This document shows positions 16,901-26,150 of a stretch of DNA of 64,000 nt, piece after piece. Each line of letters opens with the position of its first letter. Within the stretch, counting starts at the first letter, position 1. The position numbers and the translations under genes were made by a program. This stretch comes from Thermomicrobiales bacterium. Its GTDB lineage: Bacteria; Chloroflexota; Chloroflexia; Thermomicrobiales; UBA6265. Location: the NCBI GenBank assembly GCA_019637585.1, contig JAHBVL010000005.1:124001-188000 (forward strand), in the 5' to 3' direction. The notes below the pieces were generated by a model. It did no database searches. It was given only the letters and a program-made list of their open reading frames with translations, and was not told where the DNA came from.

Positions 16901-17490
16901 GCCGGACAGGCCGCCCACATCCCCAGGTTCCGGTCGCGGGCTTCCGACGCCGTTTCCCGGAAGAGATCGGCGCGCGAACGGTCATTTCCGTACGTTCTGG
17001 CAAAGGCAAAGCCATCTTCCAGAATCGCGTGGTTGATCAGCACCGCTTCGCCGTCACGCGTGGCCCAGACGAAGCGAAGCAAGCGGGCATACTGGTCGCG
17101 GTCGGAGACATCCCGCTCGAGCCAGACGGTGCTCCCGACCGGCAGGAGCGACCGGAGATACTGGGTGGATTCGGCACCGTAGCATTGCACGGTCGTGTTG
17201 TTGCCGCCGGTTTCCGGCGCATCGAGACGGACCAGTCGCACCCGCTCTTTGTCGCCATTCTCGAGCAGCACGGAGATTGTGTCGCCGTCGTAGACCCACT
17301 CGACTGTCGCCCGAGTCGAACCATCCGGAATCTCGGATGGCACCGTCTCCGGTTCGAGGAGCCCGAACTCCGCGACGATGGCCACGACCACCGAAAAAAC
17401 CGCGACGAGCAGCAGAAACGTCAGCAGCGTGCGAATCAGCAGCACGGAGGGCGCCACCCATTGAACGTTTCTCGTCGCTCGGCCATACAC
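16888..17490 (-). CDS. Membrane-anchored thermonuclease (SNase-like) family protein
   Basis: About 200 residues. An N-terminal membrane helix (LLTFLLLVAVFSVVVAIV) anchors or exports the protein. The nuclease domain shows VYDGDTISVLL, RVRLVRLDAPET, and later DRDQYARLLRFVW and NHAILEDGFAFA, matching the staphylococcal-nuclease OB fold with its conserved Asp, Arg and Glu. It would cut nucleic acids outside the membrane. The start is uncertain: GTG 17490 is used here because the frame to 17559 would overlap the start of divergent mnmE. GTG 17457 is another option. Confidence 0.82.
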   Translation of the reverse strand: MYGRATRNVQWVAPSVLLIRTLLTFLLLVAVFSVVVAIVAEFGLLEPETVPSEIPDGSTRATVEWVYDGDTISVLLENGDKERVRLVRLDAPETGGNNTTVQCYGAESTQYLRSLLPVGSTVWLERDVSDRDQYARLLRFVWATRDGEAVLINHAILEDGFAFARTYGNDRSRADLFRETASEARDRNLGMWAACPAYRG

Positions 17491-17528
17491 TTTCCGTTCT
17501 GACGGTTCGTTGACAACCAGAAGCCGCG

Positions 17529-19154
17529 ATGCCACTCGATTTTGCCACGATAGCCGCAATCAGCACGCCCCCGGGGGTTGGCGGTATCGGTGTGATCCGC
17601 ATCAGCGGCGCCGGCGCAGCCGGTATCGCCTCGCACCTGTTCGTCCGGGCAAATGGGAGTCCCGTCGACCTGCGCAGCGTGACGTCCCACCGGGTTCTGT
17701 TCGGGGAGATTCGCGATCCAGGAACCGGAGCGCTGGTCGACGAAGTTCTCCTGACCTGGATGGCCGCGCCGCACACCTACACCACGGAAGACACGGTCGA
17801 GATCTCCTGTCATGGCGGACAACTGCCCCTGCAGGAGACGCTACGAGTCGTACTGGCCGCCGGCGCCCGGCATGCCGAGCCGGGTGAGTTCACCTTGCGG
17901 GCATTTCTGCATGGGCGGCTCGATCTGTCGCAAGCCGAATCGGTCCTCAATGTGATCGATGCCCGCACGGCCGAGGGTCTTCGCCTGGCGGTCGAGGATT
18001 TGCAGGGGGAGCTCTCGCGGCGAATCGCTCCGGCCAGACAGGCTGTCATTTCGCTGCTGGCGTTTCTCGACGCCGCTGCGGACTTTCCCGAAGACGAAAT
18101 TCCCGGCACCGATATCGACGCCGATCTGGCGACCGCCATCGCCGCTTTGGACGATGTGATCGCCGGATCGCGAGCAGGCATGCTCTTTCGGGATGGCGCT
18201 CAGGTGGCGCTGGTCGGCCGGCCAAACGTGGGCAAGAGCAGTCTGATGAACGCGTTGTTGCGTTCCGACCGGGCCATCGTCACATCGATCGCCGGCACCA
18301 CACGCGACGTCATTACCGAGAGCTGCAACATTCACGGAATTTCCGTAACGCTCATCGATACCGCGGGTATTGCCGAAACCGAGGATATCGTCGAGCGACT
18401 TGGCATCGAACGAAGCCAGAGAGCACTCGCCACCGCCGGAGCCGCCATCCTCGTTCTCGACGGCTCGATTCCCCCAGCAGACGACGATCTCGCAGTGGCG
18501 CGTCTCCTGGCCGATCGCGTCGACGGGGGCCACAACTCGTCTCCACCTCCCTCGTCATCCCGAGCGAAGCCGACGGATCTCCTGGCCAGCCGCGTCGATA
18601 GGGGCCACGACTCCTCTCCACTTCCCTCGTCATCCCGAGCGAAGCCGAGGGATCTCCTGCCGCGGCAGTTCTCGGAGCAACGGCCGTTGTCTTCAGAAAC
18701 GACCGAGAGATCCGTCGGCGGCACTCGTCACGACGAGAGTCGTGCTGATGCTCCCCATCAAGCACCGATCGTGATTGCCATCAACAAACGCGATCTCCCC
18801 CAGACCACCCAGCAGGCGGTCATTGACATTCTGCCGGGCGCCGTCGGGGTGGAGGTCTCGTCGATGACCGGAGCAGGAATCGCCGATCTCGAATCAGCCC
18901 TGGCCGCCGTGCTCGGGCAGAACGATGTCGCCACCGCCCAGCCGTCGCTCATCACGACCCGGCAGCGGGCCGCGCTCGAGCGAGCCCTCACCCACCTTCG
19001 CGAAGCACACGCCACGCGAATCGCCGGCTTCCCCATCGACCTGATGGCCACCGACGTCCGCGCCGCGCTTCACGCGATAGGAGAGGTCACAGGGGAGAAC
19101 GTCGACGAAGAGGTGCTGACCGAGATCTTCAGCCGGTTCTGTATTGGGAAATAA
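17529..19154 (+). CDS. mnmE: tRNA uridine-34 modification GTPase MnmE, with an in-frame repeat insertion
   Basis: MnmE works with MnmG to form the carboxymethylaminomethyl group at wobble uridine 34 of tRNAs. Seen: an N-terminal folate-binding domain beginning DFATIAAISTPPGVGGIGVI, then G1 GRPNVGKSS, G2 GTTRD, G3 DTAG, G4 NKRD and the C-terminal CIGK motif with the catalytic cysteine. The family is usually about 440-460 residues; this one is 541. The excess is one low-complexity insertion, about residues 333-413, between G3 and G4, built from a duplicated palindromic repeat. All catalytic motifs are intact, so the protein may still work. Confidence 0.95.
   Translation: MPLDFATIAAISTPPGVGGIGVIRISGAGAAGIASHLFVRANGSPVDLRSVTSHRVLFGEIRDPGTGALVDEVLLTWMAAPHTYTTEDTVEISCHGGQLPLQETLRVVLAAGARHAEPGEFTLRAFLHGRLDLSQAESVLNVIDARTAEGLRLAVEDLQGELSRRIAPARQAVISLLAFLDAAADFPEDEIPGTDIDADLATAIAALDDVIAGSRAGMLFRDGAQVALVGRPNVGKSSLMNALLRSDRAIVTSIAGTTRDVITESCNIHGISVTLIDTAGIAETEDIVERLGIERSQRALATAGAAILVLDGSIPPADDDLAVARLLADRVDGGHNSSPPPSSSRAKPTDLLASRVDRGHDSSPLPSSSRAKPRDLLPRQFSEQRPLSSETTERSVGGTRHDESRADAPHQAPIVIAINKRDLPQTTQQAVIDILPGAVGVEVSSMTGAGIADLESALAAVLGQNDVATAQPSLITTRQRAALERALTHLREAHATRIAGFPIDLMATDVRAALHAIGEVTGENVDEEVLTEIFSRFCIGK
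18504..18659 (+). repeat. 75-base in-frame tandem duplication carrying a dispersed palindromic repeat, inside mnmE
   Basis: Two 75-base units (18504-18578 and 18579-18653) plus the first bases of a third encode LLADRVDGG... and LLASRVDRG..., each ending in SSSRAKPxD. Both contain the repeat CATCCCGAGCGAAGCCGA followed by GGATCTC. A similar core (CCTGAGCGAAGTCGAA) lies in non-coding DNA at about 37485-37500. A partial inverted copy (GAGAGATCCGTCGGCGG) follows near 18705-18722. The insertion keeps the frame because 75 is a multiple of 3. Confidence 0.85.
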
Positions 19155-19165
19155 CGTTGCTTCCC

Positions 19166-19185
19166 TGACCACGGGTCAGCTTTTC
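19166..19185 (+). terminator. Likely terminator of mnmE
   Basis: CTGACC (19166-19171) pairs with GGTCAG (19175-19180) around a 3-base loop and is followed by CTTTT. It is short but lies 11 bases after the mnmE stop. Confidence 0.55.
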
Positions 19186-19221
19186 ACCGATTGCGCCCGG
19201 GCCAAGTGTGTCGTTTGACCA

Positions 19222-21495
19222 TCACAGCGTTTGGCAGAATCTCGTGCATCCGAACGGCGATGAGCAGGATGGCAGCGGAATGCAGACTTCTCCGTGGCAA
19301 CAGGTGTCTTCGCTCAAGCAGGATCTGGTCCCGCCTCCCGGAGGATCGGAATAGATACACCCGCCGTTGCCATCGCACCTCACGGTTTGATCGCCACAGA
19401 ACGACGGTGGTTCTATGCAGAGTGGCCGGCTGACATGGGTCGGCCCGCACTGGCCGCTTGCCAGGCAGGTGTTCTTGTATCGGCATTCCTGGAGACTGAT
19501 TCCACAAAGCTCTCCTTCGCCCCGGAATACTCGCTCAGTGCATTCTCCGGCCAAACAGGTAACGGGAGAACATGAAGTGAATCGGTCGCAGACCTTGCCG
19601 TCGGGTTCGTTGAGCAACTCACAGACACCGGACTTGCAGCTTCCGGTGCCCTGTTTGCAGATCGGTGGCAACTGCTGGAATGTGGGAACACATGCTTGAC
19701 CTTCGCGAATCGGTTCGCCTTCGCATCTTCCACTCCGGCAGACCGATGCGCTGCACGGCGACTGGAAGGGGTCAGTACCGCACGCCTGACCTTCCATTTC
19801 AGGAATGGGAACGGCGATGCAGTGACCCTGCTGACACGTTCCGCTGCCAGTGGAGCAGGCGCCAGGCAGGAGCTCGGTGCAGGGAGTTCCATCTGGTCGA
19901 AGAGCTGGAACACAACCACCTGAACCGTCGCATTGCGCGACGAGGCATGCCGGCAGCAGCTGATCGATGATGCACGATTCGCCCGCCGGTTTCGGTACCG
20001 GCGCGCATGCGCCAGAGCCGTCGCACTCGCCGGTGTGACACTGGCCGGCTTCTGATACGGAAATGGAACATGGCGTACCGGCGGAATGGTACGGTTCGAC
20101 ACCGATGCACTGACCAGTCTCCGGGTCACAGGCCCGGGCCGAGCAGAAGGCATTGGAGCTGAGGCATGTAAATCGCTGTGTCCAGGCCGTTGTTGAAAAA
20201 CCCGGATGGCAATGTTCGCAAGCATTGGCGGGATTGATCGTTCCGGTGGTGATGCACGAACCGGCGATGACGCATCCAGCGCAACACGCTCCGTCCAGGC
20301 ACGTGCCGCCGGGGCATGGATCGCCAGTTGGCATATCGCGCATTGCGCAGGATCCATTGACGCAAATGGTCTCCTCACATGGATCAGTGGCCGGAGCGCA
20401 TTGCGACAGATTGCCGGCACAGCACTGCTGGCATGCTCCCGCGCAGCAGACTTCGCCCGATGCACAGTCGCCATCTTCGTCACATTGACAGGTGTTGTCG
20501 ATGCACACGAAACCCGGGGCGCACTGCGTTCCACACGTGCCGCAGTGCTGTTCGTCGTTCGCAACGCATACCTCCCCACAACAGATTCCCGTGTTGCCCT
20601 GGCCACAGGGTTGATCGTCGCCGCGATACTGGTCGTTGATGCAAACGCCGCTTGATGGTTCGCAGCGCTGCGTGTGGCATGCCGGATTGCCGGGGTCGGG
20701 CAGGCATTCCTCGACGGCGTCCAGCACGCAGGCGCCGCTCTGGCAGCTCCACGTTTCGCACTGATCCGACGAACAGGGAGAAGCGTCTGCGCCGCAACAT
20801 TCCTGGCAGGAGCCGTCGCAGCAGAGAGACCCCGAGGGCGATGGGGAGCAGACTTCGCTCAGACCGCACCTGCCCGCAGCACAGACGCCAGTTTGACAGG
20901 TCTCGGGATTGCCGGGGCACTCACTATCGGCGCAGCAATCACCGGGATTCAGGCATGTTCCGTTGCAGCACCGCTGACCTGGACCGTTGCAGCAAACGCC
21001 GCCGCACATCAGCTCCAGAGGACAGCAGGTTTCTTCACCGATGCAGACCGATCCGTCGATACAGCATTCGCGGCCACAGCATTGCTCGGGGGTGGTACAG
21101 CACTCCCGCCCGCACACCTGACCGGGAGATGGGCAACAGACATCCTGATTGCCCGACCGGGCGCAGGTGCCGGCCAGGCAACATCGCGAACCGCAGTTGT
21201 CAGCATCGATACAACAGTCGCCGGTAGAGGTGCATAGACCGGCAGGACAGCAACCCGCGCCACAGAGGGATTGGCCTGACGGACAGGGAGGTGGTGTCGT
21301 GGTTGCCGGTACACTCGGAGGAGGAATCGTGGGACGGGTTCGCTGGGCATTGGCATCGCCAGGCGAAACGGCCGTTCCAGCGACTGCGGCGCCACTGAGA
21401 CCAAGGAATGCTTTGACGACCTGACGCCGTGATGCACCGGACGCCAACGCTCTGGTCAAACGATCGAATCGCTGGCTATCCACATCACCGCCCAT
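19222..21495 (-). CDS. Large Tat-exported cysteine-rich repeat protein
   Basis: 757 residues. The leader QRFDRLTRALASGASRRQVV with an Ala/Gly-rich hydrophobic core is a twin-arginine-type signal. A linker, QRTRPTIPPP, follows. The remainder is almost entirely short cysteine-rich units with recurring CC, CCxGxC and CxxGxC patterns (for example CGRECCIDGSVCIGEETCC), as in disulfide-knotted extracellular proteins. There is no transmembrane segment, LPxTG signal or catalytic motif. It faces a STAND regulator across a 174-base gap. It is paralogous to the interrupted gene at 24130-26703 (same leader, same linker, same CGRECC unit). The start could instead be an internal GTG a few codons later. Role unknown; surface adhesion or matrix is a guess. 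Confidence 0.75.
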   Translation of the reverse strand: MGGDVDSQRFDRLTRALASGASRRQVVKAFLGLSGAAVAGTAVSPGDANAQRTRPTIPPPSVPATTTPPPCPSGQSLCGAGCCPAGLCTSTGDCCIDADNCGSRCCLAGTCARSGNQDVCCPSPGQVCGRECCTTPEQCCGRECCIDGSVCIGEETCCPLELMCGGVCCNGPGQRCCNGTCLNPGDCCADSECPGNPETCQTGVCAAGRCGLSEVCSPSPSGSLCCDGSCQECCGADASPCSSDQCETWSCQSGACVLDAVEECLPDPGNPACHTQRCEPSSGVCINDQYRGDDQPCGQGNTGICCGEVCVANDEQHCGTCGTQCAPGFVCIDNTCQCDEDGDCASGEVCCAGACQQCCAGNLSQCAPATDPCEETICVNGSCAMRDMPTGDPCPGGTCLDGACCAGCVIAGSCITTGTINPANACEHCHPGFSTTAWTQRFTCLSSNAFCSARACDPETGQCIGVEPYHSAGTPCSISVSEAGQCHTGECDGSGACAPVPKPAGESCIIDQLLPACLVAQCDGSGGCVPALRPDGTPCTELLPGACSTGSGTCQQGHCIAVPIPEMEGQACGTDPFQSPCSASVCRSGRCEGEPIREGQACVPTFQQLPPICKQGTGSCKSGVCELLNEPDGKVCDRFTSCSPVTCLAGECTERVFRGEGELCGISLQECRYKNTCLASGQCGPTHVSRPLCIEPPSFCGDQTVRCDGNGGCIYSDPPGGGTRSCLSEDTCCHGEVCIPLPSCSSPFGCTRFCQTL

Positions 21496-21652
21496 GTCAC
21501 GTTCGGCAGCGACAGCCCAATGGCCGATCGTTCACAGATTGTCGGTTGTGCGCGATCGCATCGAACTGGCGTTTCATTGACACTAGGAGCCGGGTCAGTC
21601 AGGCGCAAGGAACAGAACAGGACCAAACGCGGACCTGCGGACAATTTTCCTG

Positions 21653-21661
21653 TGCTAGCAT
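21653..21661 (+). promoter_or_regulatory. Extended -10 element placing the STAND regulator start near +1
   Basis: TGCTAGCAT (TG-n-TAGCAT) lies 8 bases before the ATG at 21670. If used, transcription would begin at or within a few bases of the start codon, giving a leaderless mRNA. No good -35 is present and no clear ribosome site precedes the ATG, which fits this reading. Confidence 0.3.
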
Positions 21662-21669
21662 GCCGGGGT

Positions 21670-24033
21670 ATGAGTCGGGCAGATAGAAGCCATCCCTCGC
21701 CTGAAAACCGGCCGGGACCGGCTGGCTTTGGCGGCGTGCTGCGCCGGTTTCGGCTCGCGTCAGGGCTGACCCAGGAACAGCTGGCGGAACGAAGCGGAAC
21801 GTCGGCGCGTGGGATCCGTCACCTGGAAGCAGGCGACCGCATCCCCCGGCTGGAAACGGTCCGTCTTCTCGGGACGGCGCTCGATCTCAGCGCTCAGGAG
21901 TACGATCTCCTTCTCGAGGCCGCACGACCGGAACTGGCGGCCCCGCCACCGGCGGGGGGAAGCCACGTCCTGGCCGATACCCGAATCTCACGAATCCCCC
22001 TCTCGCTCACCTCGCTCATCGGACGGGATGAAGCCAGGCGGACAGTCGCCCAGACGATCACGCGGCATGATGTTCGCCTCCTGACCCTCACCGGTCCGCC
22101 GGGTGTGGGCAAAACCCGGTTGATGATCGAAACCGGGCACGATCTCGAGAGAACCTTTGCCCTCCCGGTCTGCTTCGTCTCCCTGGCTCCCATTGCCGAT
22201 CCGGGTTTGGTCGTTCCGGCGATCTTTCAGGCGCTGGGCGGTCGATCGATGAGCGGCATTGTCGATGTCGATGTGCTCTCCGCCTGGATCGGCGATCTGC
22301 CGATGCTTCTTCTGGTCGATAATTTCGAGCATTTGCTTCCTGCCGCGAGCGCAATTCCTCACCTCCTGAGCCGGAATCCTGGTCTCAAGGTCATCGTCAC
22401 CAGCCGGACAGTCTTACGCGTCAGCGGCGAAACGGTGATGCAGGTTCCGCCGCTCGGCATGAACGTCACCAGTGAAGAAGCCTCGGAGGCTGAGCAACTC
22501 TTCATGGCTCGTGCGAAGGCCATTGATCCGGCATTTGAGGCCCCGCCCGAGGTTGCTGCAATGGTTCGAACCGTCTGTCAACGTCTCGACGGCCTGCCAC
22601 TGGCCATAGAGCTGGCGGCGGGACAGCTCGGTCACCAGACGATCGAGGGAATCACGAGTCGCACCGAAGGCATGCTCCCGTTGCTCACAGCGGGTCCGCG
22701 CGACCAGAGCAAACGGCTCCAGGCGATGACAAGCTCGCTCGAGTGGAGCTATGCGCTTCTCTCCACGGAAGCGCAATCGCTGTTCCGGCGGCTCGCGGTG
22801 TTCCGTGGTGGATTCACGGCAGATGCCGTGCAGGCGGTTGGCGGAGGCGACAACGACGCGCTGCGGGTGCTCGTCGAGGCCAATCTCGTCGTCAGGCCAA
22901 CTCAGGGATCCCGGCCCCGCTACGCCCTGCTCGAGCTGATTCGGGAGTTTGCGGGCATTGTGCTGTCACAGGCGGGTGAAGGCGACCTGGTCCGGGAAGC
23001 GCACGCGGTGTATTTCTCTGAGTTCGCCTCCAGGGTAGAGCGGGAAGGATGGCTGCCGCGCGATGCCTCGGTCACCAGCCAGGCGTTCGAGGAGCTTCCC
23101 AACATTCGGGAAGCGCTGCAATGGCTGGACGAGCAAGGCGACGGTGAACGCTTGTTGCGCACGGTGGGAGCGCTTCCGATCTGCTGGATTTCAGCGGGAA
23201 ATCGATGGGAAGGGCAACGGTGGATAGAATACGCGCTCCAGAAAGGGAGCTCGTGCTCGCCTCTGGCGCGGTCGAAGTGCCACGTCGCCGCTGAGCAGGT
23301 TTATTACTACCTGGGCGACGTTGAACGCGCGCTATGGCACGCAGGACAAGCGCACCAAACTGCGCAGGACTCGGGCGACCCCTTTCAGGTCGCGAGCACC
23401 GGCATCCTGGCGGCGTCGAGCGCCAGCTATCGCGGTGATTATCAGGAAGCGCTCCGCCAGTGTGAACTCGGCCTTCGCGCGGCGGCCACAATCGAAGACC
23501 GGGAGATGGGATCCGCAGTTGCGATCTGGTTCCCCGGCATTCAGGGGAGGGCGGAGCACGGGCTGGGACATCTGGACACGGCAGACCAGCACCTGACGCA
23601 TGCTATCGAGTTGCTGGCGGCGTTCGAGAACCCTCAGTGCGCAACGCGAACCTGGTGCAGCTGGGGATCGCTGGCGATCACGCAGGGACATCCGGAACTG
23701 GCCATCGAACGCTATGTTCGTGGGGCTCAAATCGCTATCGTCAGCGGAGACGAGACGCTGGCCGCGACCAATCTGAGGCTCGCCGCGGCAGCGTGCGCAC
23801 TGCTCGATCGATTCGAGCTCGCTGCCCAGCTGGCGGGAGCAGTCCGGGAGCTTGAACGACGCAGCGGACCGGTGCTGGCCCGGAACGCCATGGATGCCCG
23901 GGTGCTGGATGCAGGGTTCGCCGCTCTTCACGGCGCCATGGGAGAGCGAGATCTCGACCGGGTCATGAAACTGGGTGAAGGCCTCTCACTCAGTGAGGCC
24001 GTTGAGTTGATCGTCGAGACACACGCTACGTAG
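21670..24033 (+). CDS. HTH-STAND regulator (XRE helix-turn-helix, NB-ARC ATPase, TPR repeats)
   Basis: 787 residues. The N-terminal Cro/XRE-type DNA-binding domain reads RFRLASGLTQEQLAERSGTS. The ATPase follows with Walker A TGPPGVGKTR, Walker B MLLLVDNFEH, VIVTSRTVLR and the GLPLAIELAA motif of AfsR/MalT-like STAND proteins. The C-terminal half is TPR-like helical repeats that usually bind an effector. Such proteins switch on transcription after ATP-driven oligomerisation. The frame is open upstream to 21520, but the HTH starts soon after the ATG 21670. It is divergent from the Cys-rich gene at 19222-21495 and may control it (inference). Confidence 0.85.
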   Translation: MSRADRSHPSPENRPGPAGFGGVLRRFRLASGLTQEQLAERSGTSARGIRHLEAGDRIPRLETVRLLGTALDLSAQEYDLLLEAARPELAAPPPAGGSHVLADTRISRIPLSLTSLIGRDEARRTVAQTITRHDVRLLTLTGPPGVGKTRLMIETGHDLERTFALPVCFVSLAPIADPGLVVPAIFQALGGRSMSGIVDVDVLSAWIGDLPMLLLVDNFEHLLPAASAIPHLLSRNPGLKVIVTSRTVLRVSGETVMQVPPLGMNVTSEEASEAEQLFMARAKAIDPAFEAPPEVAAMVRTVCQRLDGLPLAIELAAGQLGHQTIEGITSRTEGMLPLLTAGPRDQSKRLQAMTSSLEWSYALLSTEAQSLFRRLAVFRGGFTADAVQAVGGGDNDALRVLVEANLVVRPTQGSRPRYALLELIREFAGIVLSQAGEGDLVREAHAVYFSEFASRVEREGWLPRDASVTSQAFEELPNIREALQWLDEQGDGERLLRTVGALPICWISAGNRWEGQRWIEYALQKGSSCSPLARSKCHVAAEQVYYYLGDVERALWHAGQAHQTAQDSGDPFQVASTGILAASSASYRGDYQEALRQCELGLRAAATIEDREMGSAVAIWFPGIQGRAEHGLGHLDTADQHLTHAIELLAAFENPQCATRTWCSWGSLAITQGHPELAIERYVRGAQIAIVSGDETLAATNLRLAAAACALLDRFELAAQLAGAVRELERRSGPVLARNAMDARVLDAGFAALHGAMGERDLDRVMKLGEGLSLSEAVELIVETHAT

Positions 24034-24615
24034 GCGCGCGTGTCTACGAGGAGAGCTTCGACTGTTCCTTACACCCCCATCGGATTTCCAGATCCCGAAC
24101 CCCCGGACACTGACGACGCGTCATGGCCATCAGCTGTACTTGATTCGCGCTTTGTAGTTCTCCACGACATACGAACCGTTGCCATCGACACGCAAATGGA
24201 AGAGCTGCGTGTCACTGGCCGCCCGGACGCCTCTGATGGTGTGCAGCACCTCATGCATATCCAGCGATGCCGGAGAGGCGCCCAACTTCTGGCGGGCAAG
24301 CCGCACAAAGCTGTTTCGTTCACGGCCGGCCAGCAGATTGTGCGATGCATCCTCGCCGGCGGGGGACATGCCCAGGATGTGATCGATTGTCACGTCTCCA
24401 TGCTCAGCCACAAGCGGCTGCGATCCAGTGACAAAATGGGTCGTTTCGTCGTTGAGGGCATAGAGTGGACGAGCACCGAGAAGCGTTCTATGCACGACAA
24501 GAACCCGATTCGACTCACCAACTCCGCCTCGCACCAAATCGCCGGCGACTATCCGGTCGATCGGTTTCAGCGATCCGTCGGCCATCGTCACCATGGCGCT
24601 GCCGATGAAGCAACC

Positions 24616-24651
24616 CCCTCCTCCTCCTCCTCCTTCTCCTTCTCCTTCTCC
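24616..24651. repeat. CTC/CTT microsatellite encoding the Gly/Glu hinge before the Hint domain
   Basis: Runs of CCT and CTT trinucleotides and CCTTCT hexamers encode alternating Gly-Glu and then poly-Gly just before the Hint cysteine. Copy-number change in multiples of 3 would alter hinge length without a frameshift. Confidence 0.7.
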
Positions 24652-25889
24652 GGGCAGGCTGACTTGCCCGGTCGTTGTCGTCCCCGGCGGAGGCGTCGTG
24701 GGAGGGCTTGTTGTCGTGGTGGGAAGGGTGACGCACTGATCGTTGACGCAAATCTCGGCAGGTCGCTGGCAGACATTTGGTCCACACAGCAAGTCTTTGC
24801 AGTTGAGTCCGCCACCAGCATTGCATTCGTTCGGTGAGCAGACCGCGACGCCACCACAGCACACCATTCCTGACGAGTCAGGGAAACAGGTCCCATGACA
24901 GCAGATCGTTCCCGCACCGCCACAGTGGGTATCGATATTGCACTGACTGCACATGCCCGAATAGCACCAACCCGTGTTTCCATTGCACGGGGTCGCATTC
25001 GTCACATACGGATAGAGGCAGGCGCCATTCCCCTGGCAGATAGCAGCGGCGGTGCACTCATTTCCGTCGTCGGGGCAGAGGTTGGAGAATGGGGCACAGG
25101 CGCCCTGATCGCAGGCCAGGCAACCGGTGCAATCCTGCTTGGGATCCTGCCCGGTGGCGACATACCTGCATCCACCAGTGCCATCCGAGACCTGGCAAGG
25201 CGGACACTCACCGTACGGATCGGTCCCGTCGGCCACCGGTACACACGCTCCCTGACCGTCGCATGTCTTGAGTTCCAGGCACTCGCCCAGTGGGTCGTTG
25301 TTCCCGACGATGAATTCGCATCGCCCCTGCAGATTGCACTGCTGACAGATGCCGCAGTCATGAGCGCTTTGACATTGCGCGGGCGGCGTCTTGGGGACGC
25401 AGGGCCTCTGAATATTGCTGCCGCACATCTGCGTATCGGGACAGCATTTTTCACCGAAACAGTTCAGGTCGCAGCACACGCCCGAAGCGCTGCATGCCAC
25501 GCCGGCGGCGCAGATGGTGTCTCCGCCGCAGCACAGATTGGCGCCGCCGCCAGGTAGGCATTGAGAGCCACAGCAGCCGGCTCCTCCGGCGGTCGGGCAA
25601 CACGTCCCCTCGCAACACTGCTGCCCCAGTCCACAACTCAGTCCATAGCAGCCGGCGCACTCCCCGTCGACACAATATCCACTGTCGTTCACGCCGCATC
25701 GTGTGCCATTCGGTGCCTGTACGGCGCGACACTGGCCATTGGTCGTGTCACAGATGGCGCGCTCACAGATGCCGACCTGCGTGCCAGAGCAGTCCTTGTT
25801 CCGCTCCCGGCAGACGGCGCCGTCACACCAGGCCTCCCGGCAGAGGGTCGACGGCGCCGGACAGCCGGAGAGATCGCTGACCGTGCACT

Positions 25890-26150
25890 CCGGAGCAGGC
25901 GTCGTTGTGGTGGTCGACGTGGTGGTTGTTGTAGTCGATGTGGTCGTGGATGTGGTTGTGGTGGTAGTGGGCCCCTGAGTCGTGGACGTTGTCGTCGAGG
26001 TGGTCGTCGTGGGCGCCTGAGTCGTGGACGTTGTCGTCGAGGTAGTGGTCGTGGGCTCCTGGGTGGTCGAGGTCGTAGTCGATGTCGTCGTGCTGGTGGT
26101 GGTGGTGGTGGTCGATGTCGTCGTGGGAGCACTGGTAGTCGTGGTCGCTA
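25890..26150. repeat. Degenerate tandem repeats encoding a Thr/Ser mucin-like tract
   Basis: Units of about 42 bases (for example GTCGTGGACGTTGTCGTCGA followed by a GGTGGTCGTCGTGGG-type segment) recur at 25978-26060 and in shorter forms on either side. On the minus strand they encode TTTTSTTTSTTQxP repeats. Such tracts are commonly extended, glycosylated stalks in surface proteins. Confidence 0.8.

Noticed and set aside
24040-24837. 265-codon plus-strand frame over the Hint domain region
   Set aside because: It is antisense to the recognisable Hint domain and encodes low-complexity Ser/Arg sequence.
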